Under the pieces are notes generated by a model, which saw only the letters and a list, made by a program, of their open reading frames with translations, did no database searches and was not told the origin of the DNA. The position numbers and the translations under genes were made by a program. 18,517 nucleotides of DNA from Lachnospiraceae bacterium UBA3632 (GTDB taxonomy: Bacteria; Bacillota; Clostridia; Lachnospirales; Lachnospiraceae). The stretch is taken from assembly GCA_002373975.1 (NCBI GenBank), contig DFKZ01000124.1, forward strand, positions 1 to 18,517, in the 5' to 3' direction. Shown here in pieces: positions 15,593 through 18,517 of the stretch; position 1 is the first letter of the stretch; each line of letters starts with the position of its first letter.

Positions 15593-16740
15593 TCTTTGGG
15601 AATCTTTTCAAATGACTTAGCGTCACCGCATTTATAGATCGCATATGCCTGTGCGATATAGGAAGCCTCACCCCACTGCACTATTAAAGGTGCACCTATT
15701 TTTACAAGCGTGATAAACCTGATCGATCGTCTGATGATCATATCTATGGCAGGGGAGTCTCCTTCAAAATATGTATTCCCGCACTGCTCATACAGAAAAA
15801 GTGTCTCGTAAAGACTGCCAAGTTCCTTATCCAGTTTATTGGGATCGAAGTTTACTTTCGTCGCCTCCCCGAGCTCAAGAAGCTTAAGGTAAAAATCGCT
15901 GAAATCCTGAAGGAGATCATCCAGATCTTTTTCGTCCCAGTTCATTATGCATCTGTATTCATAGTCGGCTTCATCTTGTTCCGTGGGCTCATACCAGCCG
16001 GAAAAAACAAGCACACCATTATAATCCGTTTCGTCAAACATGCCTTTGATGGTACGTACGGGCGAAGGAACTTCTGTGAAGCGGGTGTTGAAAAGAACAA
16101 TTTTCTCTGCTGTTTCGATGTCAAGATAGCTGTAATCGAAAATTAGAGGCGCTGCATTAGAGCCACTGATTTTTCTGTTCGGAAGAAGGGTTTTACCCAT
16201 TCCCTCAAGGAGATTTACTACGTTATACATGTTGTTCTGAAGAGATTCGTATTCTTCTGCTTTGGGTTTTACGGGATCCTCATCATAAAAGCCCCAAAGG
16301 TCCCGGTCATACTCATACAGTTCCGACAGTGTTGGAATTGTCACGTAATCGGAACCTGCGAAGCGCTTTCTTAATTTCTCCCTGATCTCATCGATTTTGT
16401 ATGCGGAAACAGCCATACAATCAACAGCGGGCCAGGTCAGGGCAGCAAAACCGGCAGGATCGTATTCTTTTTCTCCGGGGATAAGTTTCCACTCGTCCGT
16501 TTTTTCAGTATTGCTGAGCATACGAAGAGCTTCTTCCTGAATAAGCTTTACTATTTCGGGAGTAAGTTCAATATACTCTTCACCGAGCTGCCAGGCGATA
16601 TCCTTTACGCTCATCGGGCTTCCGCCGTCAAGACCGAAGGACATTTCGATTACGTCCCTGTGGAGGGTGGGAAGAAGATCCAGGCGCTCCTTAATTCCTT
16701 CAAAAACCTCGTCGATACCTTCAAAAACAGTATTATTCAT
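15583..16740 (-). CDS. protein with N-terminal sigma-70 region-4-like domain and unknown C-terminal region
   Basis: A 385-aa protein. Residues about 14-77 match sigma-70 region 4: LDLLPTLHRDVIEMSFGLDG, then MSVKDIAWQLG and TPEIVKLIQEEALRML. That is the helix-turn-helix that normally reads the -35 element. A few extra residues (EEYIEL) lie in the turn, and two arginines of the usual recognition helix (TRERIRQIE) are replaced (TPEIVKLIQ), so -35 binding may be lost or altered. There is no region 2 or 3, so it cannot be a complete sigma factor. I do not recognise residues about 80-385, which are acidic and rich in aromatic residues. AAAGGAG lies six bases before the ATG. A strong promoter with operator-like repeats precedes it, and the AAA+ gene follows in the same transcript. 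Its function is unknown; it may be a regulator or a client or adaptor of the ATPase. Confidence 0.75.
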   Translation of the reverse strand: MNNTVFEGIDEVFEGIKERLDLLPTLHRDVIEMSFGLDGGSPMSVKDIAWQLGEEYIELTPEIVKLIQEEALRMLSNTEKTDEWKLIPGEKEYDPAGFAALTWPAVDCMAVSAYKIDEIREKLRKRFAGSDYVTIPTLSELYEYDRDLWGFYDEDPVKPKAEEYESLQNNMYNVVNLLEGMGKTLLPNRKISGSNAAPLIFDYSYLDIETAEKIVLFNTRFTEVPSPVRTIKGMFDETDYNGVLVFSGWYEPTEQDEADYEYRCIMNWDEKDLDDLLQDFSDFYLKLLELGEATKVNFDPNKLDKELGSLYETLFLYEQCGNTYFEGDSPAIDMIIRRSIRFITLVKIGAPLIVQWGEASYIAQAYAIYKCGDAKSFEKIPKEAV

Positions 16741-16775
16741 AATTTTCTCCTTTTCCGCGGCAGTTTGCCTGCCTC

Positions 16776-16794
16776 TTTTGCGTTTACAAAATTT
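16776..16794 (+). promoter_or_regulatory. 19-bp operator-like site in the leader of the region-4-like gene
   Basis: TTTTGCGTTTACAAAATTT on the plus strand. The same 19-mer, with one change, is at 17931-17949 on the minus strand at the promoter of the 282-aa gene. Its core CGTTTACAAA (16781-16790) is repeated inverted at 16841-16850 over the -35 element, 60 bp away centre to centre. This looks like a repressor pair that could loop DNA over the start site. Confidence 0.6.
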
Positions 16795-16819
16795 AATTGT
16801 GAGTTTTTATCGTGAACGC

Positions 16820-16848
16820 ATAGTATCATTTTGGAGAAAATTTGTAAA
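16820..16848 (-). promoter_or_regulatory. promoter of the region-4-like / AAA+ operon
   Basis: On the minus strand TTTACA (16843-16848), a 17-bp spacer and TACTAT (16820-16825) with an upstream TGA form a strong SigA-type promoter with an extended -10. The -35 is embedded in the CGTTTACAAA site, so a protein bound there would block it. The leader is about 70 bases long. Confidence 0.75.
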
Positions 16849-16862
16849 CGGTTTTTTGGGGG

Positions 16863-16912
16863 AAAATGAAAAAGAGTGCAAATTTGTGAAAAATACACAA
16901 ATCTGCACTCTT
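16863..16912 (-). terminator. intrinsic terminator after the 282-aa gene, containing a second palindromic site
   Basis: A 17-bp stem with one G-U pair, AAGAGTGCAAATTTGTG/CACAAATCTGCACTCTT, and a 7-base loop. It is followed on the minus strand by TTTCATTTT. The upper half, AAATTTGTG-N7-CACAAATCT (16880-16904), matches the promoter palindrome at 17912-17936 in sequence (17 of 18 arm bases) and spacing. A T-run on the plus side makes it potentially bidirectional. Confidence 0.85.
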
Positions 16913-16948
16913 GTTTTTGTATTATTTTGTTTTTCGTTTGCGAAATAT

Positions 16949-17797
16949 TTAGTAGATGCTCTTTATCTTCCTTCCGTCATTCCTTGGTATCTGCTTGTAT
17001 TCATCTATACTGCCCTTTTCCGTGTCCACCAGGATTGCAGCCATATAGCTGTTTACCTTCACCCCTTTTAGGAATTCCCAAAAAACATCATATGAATCCC
17101 TTTCGGTAAACACGAAGTTCTGCATTATATCTTCAAGTGTGTCCGGTTCCCACATATCTCGCAGGAAGAACTCAGCATAATCGGTGCACCAGCCCGTATA
17201 CCCATGCTTACTCCATTCCGGCCCGGGAATAATAATCTCATAATTATAATAGAAGGGTTCTGTTCCCTGGATCCGCAATGTAAATTTACCCGGTATCCCA
17301 AGCTTCCTGGGGCTCTTCTTTACCTGCTTCAGGCCCGGTGCGCCTTCGGTGATGTCGAGCTCTCCCATTCCGAATTTCTCCATGGCCAGAAGCATATTCC
17401 CTTTTTCAAACAGCCTTCCGACAATGACATTTCTTACCTTTGTCTCTATCTCTTTTCTTTCAGCGGAAAGGATCCTTCTTTTGCGGCCGACTTCCGATTC
17501 CCCGTCCTCGTTTTCCGGCACCATCCCGTTGGCATACATCATATCCTTATAGGAAAGCTTAGCCTTAGGATCCGCATTTTTGACGATGGACTGTATCACC
17601 TCTGCAGTTAGGGGTTTGCTAAGGTTTCCGTGTATGATCCTTGAAAAGGAGGATGGTGTAAGGGTTCCGCATGCTTTCGCGAACTCTGCCATGTTCCTTT
17701 CGGGTCCCTTTGCTTCCCGTATATGCATCGCCAGCATTGCCTTGTCCGGAACTCTGACCTGAATATATTTTTGTTTGAACGACTCTTCCATAGTCAT
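16949..17797 (-). CDS. putative DNA-binding protein with XRE-like N-terminus and unknown C-terminal domain
   Basis: A 282-aa protein. Residues about 33-75 (MAEFAKACGTLTPSSFSRII, then GNLSKPLTAEVIQSIV) have the spacing of an XRE/Cro-type helix-turn-helix, including a Ser-Phe-Ser-Arg-Ile recognition helix and the 'G....P....' turn after it. A basic stretch (GRKRRILSAERKEIETKVR, about 104-122) follows. I do not recognise residues about 125-282, which are mixed alpha/beta and rich in aromatic residues (PFYYNYEIIIPGPEW, WCTDYAEFFLRDMW) with no catalytic motif I can name. GGGGGT lies seven bases before the ATG. It has its own promoter and a strong terminator, and its promoter and the next one share operator-like sites. 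The simplest reading is an autoregulating repressor that also controls the region-4-like/AAA+ operon; that is inference. Confidence 0.7.
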   Translation of the reverse strand: MTMEESFKQKYIQVRVPDKAMLAMHIREAKGPERNMAEFAKACGTLTPSSFSRIIHGNLSKPLTAEVIQSIVKNADPKAKLSYKDMMYANGMVPENEDGESEVGRKRRILSAERKEIETKVRNVIVGRLFEKGNMLLAMEKFGMGELDITEGAPGLKQVKKSPRKLGIPGKFTLRIQGTEPFYYNYEIIIPGPEWSKHGYTGWCTDYAEFFLRDMWEPDTLEDIMQNFVFTERDSYDVFWEFLKGVKVNSYMAAILVDTEKGSIDEYKQIPRNDGRKIKSIY

Positions 17798-17815
17798 GAT
17801 CGATACCCCCGGTTG

Positions 17816-17847
17816 CGTTTATAAGTACATTTGTAATAAGAACATTT
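17816..17847. promoter_or_regulatory. direct repeat and half-site in the leader of the 282-aa gene
   Basis: ATAAGTACATTT (17821-17832) and ATAAGAACATTT (17836-17847) are direct repeats with one mismatch and 15-bp spacing. CGTTTATAA (17816-17824) resembles the CGTTTACAA core of the shared operator. They lie between the promoter and the ribosome binding site and may be additional regulatory sites. Confidence 0.3.
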
Positions 17848-17861
17848 ACCGATTCTTAATC

Positions 17862-17895
17862 AAAAAAGGTTGAACGGCTCTGCTTCCGTCCAACC
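17862..17895 (-). terminator. intrinsic terminator upstream of the 282-aa gene
   Basis: On the minus strand GGTTGGACGG-AAGCAGAG-CCGTTCAACC forms a 10-bp stem with one G-U pair, followed by TTTTTTGATT. It most likely ends transcription of the small gene to the right. It directly abuts the -10 element of the 282-aa gene, so RNAs from that promoter would start inside the first arm and lack the full hairpin. It could otherwise act as an attenuator. Confidence 0.75.
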
Positions 17896-17897
17896 CT

Positions 17898-17927
17898 AAA
17901 ATATCATATGTAAATTTGTGATGTCAA
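17898..17927 (-). promoter_or_regulatory. promoter of the 282-aa gene
   Basis: On the minus strand a perfect -35 TTGACA (17922-17927), an 18-bp spacer and TATTTT (17898-17903) with an upstream TGA. The -35 forms the centre of the AAATTTGTG-N7-CACAAATTT palindrome, so a bound protein would directly compete with RNA polymerase. Confidence 0.65.
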
Positions 17928-17949
17928 CACAAATTTTGCAAACGCAAAA
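17912..17949. promoter_or_regulatory. operator cluster at the promoter of the 282-aa gene
   Basis: Two overlapping sites: the perfect palindrome AAATTTGTG-N7-CACAAATTT (17912-17936) around the -35, and the 19-mer TTTTGCGTTTGCAAAATTT read on the minus strand (17931-17949). Both recur ahead of the next operon: the palindrome at 16880-16904 and the 19-mer at 16776-16794. Repetition at two promoters supports a common binding protein. Confidence 0.6.
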
Positions 17950-18044
17950 TATAGATATGATTTCCCATTTCCGAAATTAAGGCAGCGACCATAATACATG
18001 TGAACAATTTCTGGCTCTCCTTTGACCGTTTTAATAAGTTGAAC

Positions 18045-18066
18045 GATGCACCGGAACCAGTGCATC
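18045..18066 (-). terminator. possible terminator hairpin after the 86-aa gene
   Basis: GATGCACTGGTTCCGGTGCATC folds into an 8-bp stem with one wobble pair and a 6-base loop, right after the stop codon of the 86-aa gene. Only GTTCAACTTATT follows on the minus strand, so the U-tract is poor. The rest of the stretch to 17950 shows no gene. Confidence 0.4.
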
Positions 18067-18067
18067 A

Positions 18068-18328
18068 TTATTTTAGTACAACAATTTTGATATGGTCATC
18101 TATATTTGTATATACACCCTCTTTTGAATTTGCTGTTATACCTCTATTTTTAAGAAAAATAGAAATTGTCTTAAAGTCAAATATAAAACCTCTACCAGGA
18201 TAGATAAATATATCGGAAATAAATTTGATATCTCTATTTGGCTGAACTTCGATATCGACTGCTTCGTTATCATAATCGATATGTAATCTTGAGAATACAT
18301 TCATTCCATAAAAAATTTCAATAAACAT
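18068..18328 (-). CDS. hypothetical 86-aa protein
   Basis: I do not recognise this gene. The start is the second in-frame ATG, because AGGAGG lies seven bases upstream of it; the longer frame begins inside the stop region of the preceding gene. The protein (MFIEIFYGMNVFSRLHIDYD...) looks like alternating beta-strands with one helix (TISIFLKNRG) and ends in DDHIKIVVLK, giving a small compact alpha/beta domain without signal peptide or membrane segment. The pattern loosely recalls a ubiquitin-like fold such as YukD/EsaB, but the match is weak. Its DNA is clearly more AT-rich than the neighbouring genes, a possible sign of transfer. It follows the partial gene to its right by 26 bp and is probably co-transcribed. 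Confidence 0.7.
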   Translation of the reverse strand: MFIEIFYGMNVFSRLHIDYDNEAVDIEVQPNRDIKFISDIFIYPGRGFIFDFKTISIFLKNRGITANSKEGVYTNIDDHIKIVVLK

Positions 18329-18354
18329 ATTTATACCTCCTCGGATAAAAAACA

Positions 18355-18517
18355 CTAAATTCTATATGTTGTTAAGCTCCAGGAAAAACCCAGATCATAC
18401 CACAGTCCGTATTTTTCCAGCAGATCATCGAACTCATCAAGGATCATGTATGCAAATTTTCCGTTATCATAAAATGTTTCCGGGATCTCGTTGGGATTAT
18501 CGCATAAATAATCCTCA
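18355..18517 (-). CDS. C-terminal end of an unrecognised protein (start beyond the window)
   Basis: An open frame that enters from the right edge and gives 53 residues before a TAG stop (18355-18357). It includes IPETFYDNGKFAYMILDEFD and EKYGLWYDLGFSWSLTTYRI. It is acidic and aromatic, with no recognisable motif. Normal codon use and the close spacing to the well-placed ribosome binding site of the next gene support a real coding end. Product unknown. Confidence 0.65.
   Translation of the reverse strand, partial: EDYLCDNPNEIPETFYDNGKFAYMILDEFDDLLEKYGLWYDLGFSWSLTTYRI

Overview
All supportable genes in this 18.5 kb window lie on the minus strand. Gene content suggests a plant-polysaccharide-degrading member of the Lachnospiraceae, possibly Butyrivibrio or a relative. 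The grounds are a lipoprotein GH53 galactanase, large solute-binding lipoproteins, a PknB-type kinase/FHA/PP2C cluster, SpoVK/CbxX-type AAA+ ATPases, and strong AGGAGG-type ribosome binding sites. The genus is an inference, not something the sequence proves.

The genes fall into five blocks, given here from right to left, which is the direction of transcription. (1) 18517-18068: the end of an unrecognised gene and a small 86-aa gene. (2) 17797-12658: a 282-aa protein with an XRE-like N-terminus, then a 385-aa protein that starts with a sigma-70 region-4-like domain, then a 958-aa AAA+ protein. The last two look like one operon. The promoters of the 282-aa and 385-aa genes share an almost identical 19-bp site (18/19) and an AAATTTGTG-N7-CACAAATTT palindrome. 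This points to a small regulatory circuit that I cannot match to a known system. (3) 12477-7269: an OmpR-family response regulator, a multi-pass histidine kinase, and a solute-binding lipoprotein whose N-terminal half looks like a beta-propeller. (4) 6933-3513: the GH53 endo-galactanase, a 97-aa stand-alone chemoreceptor signalling-tip protein, and GDP-L-fucose synthase. (5) 3419-1: a transmembrane Ser/Thr kinase, an FHA/zinc-ribbon protein and the start of a PP2C phosphatase, tightly packed as one operon.

The non-coding DNA is compact and informative. Three intrinsic terminators (7032-7065, 12526-12567, 17862-17895) abut or overlap the predicted promoter of the next gene. A 186-bp hairpin-rich element bounded by 12/13-bp inverted repeats (7089-7274) sits between the solute-binding protein and the galactanase, and supplies the last codon and stop of the former. 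Related TTAAGA direct repeats occur near three promoters and could be sites for the local response regulator.

The most unusual items are the shared operators of the XRE/sigma-4/AAA+ region, the AAA+ protein that appears to carry a third, dead AAA+ domain at its N-terminus, the region-4-like fusion protein, the inverted-repeat element, and the repeated G[KA]TV threonine motifs in the FHA protein with GQT[AVT] counterparts in the kinase linker. I saw no tRNA, rRNA, CRISPR array, transposase or phage gene.
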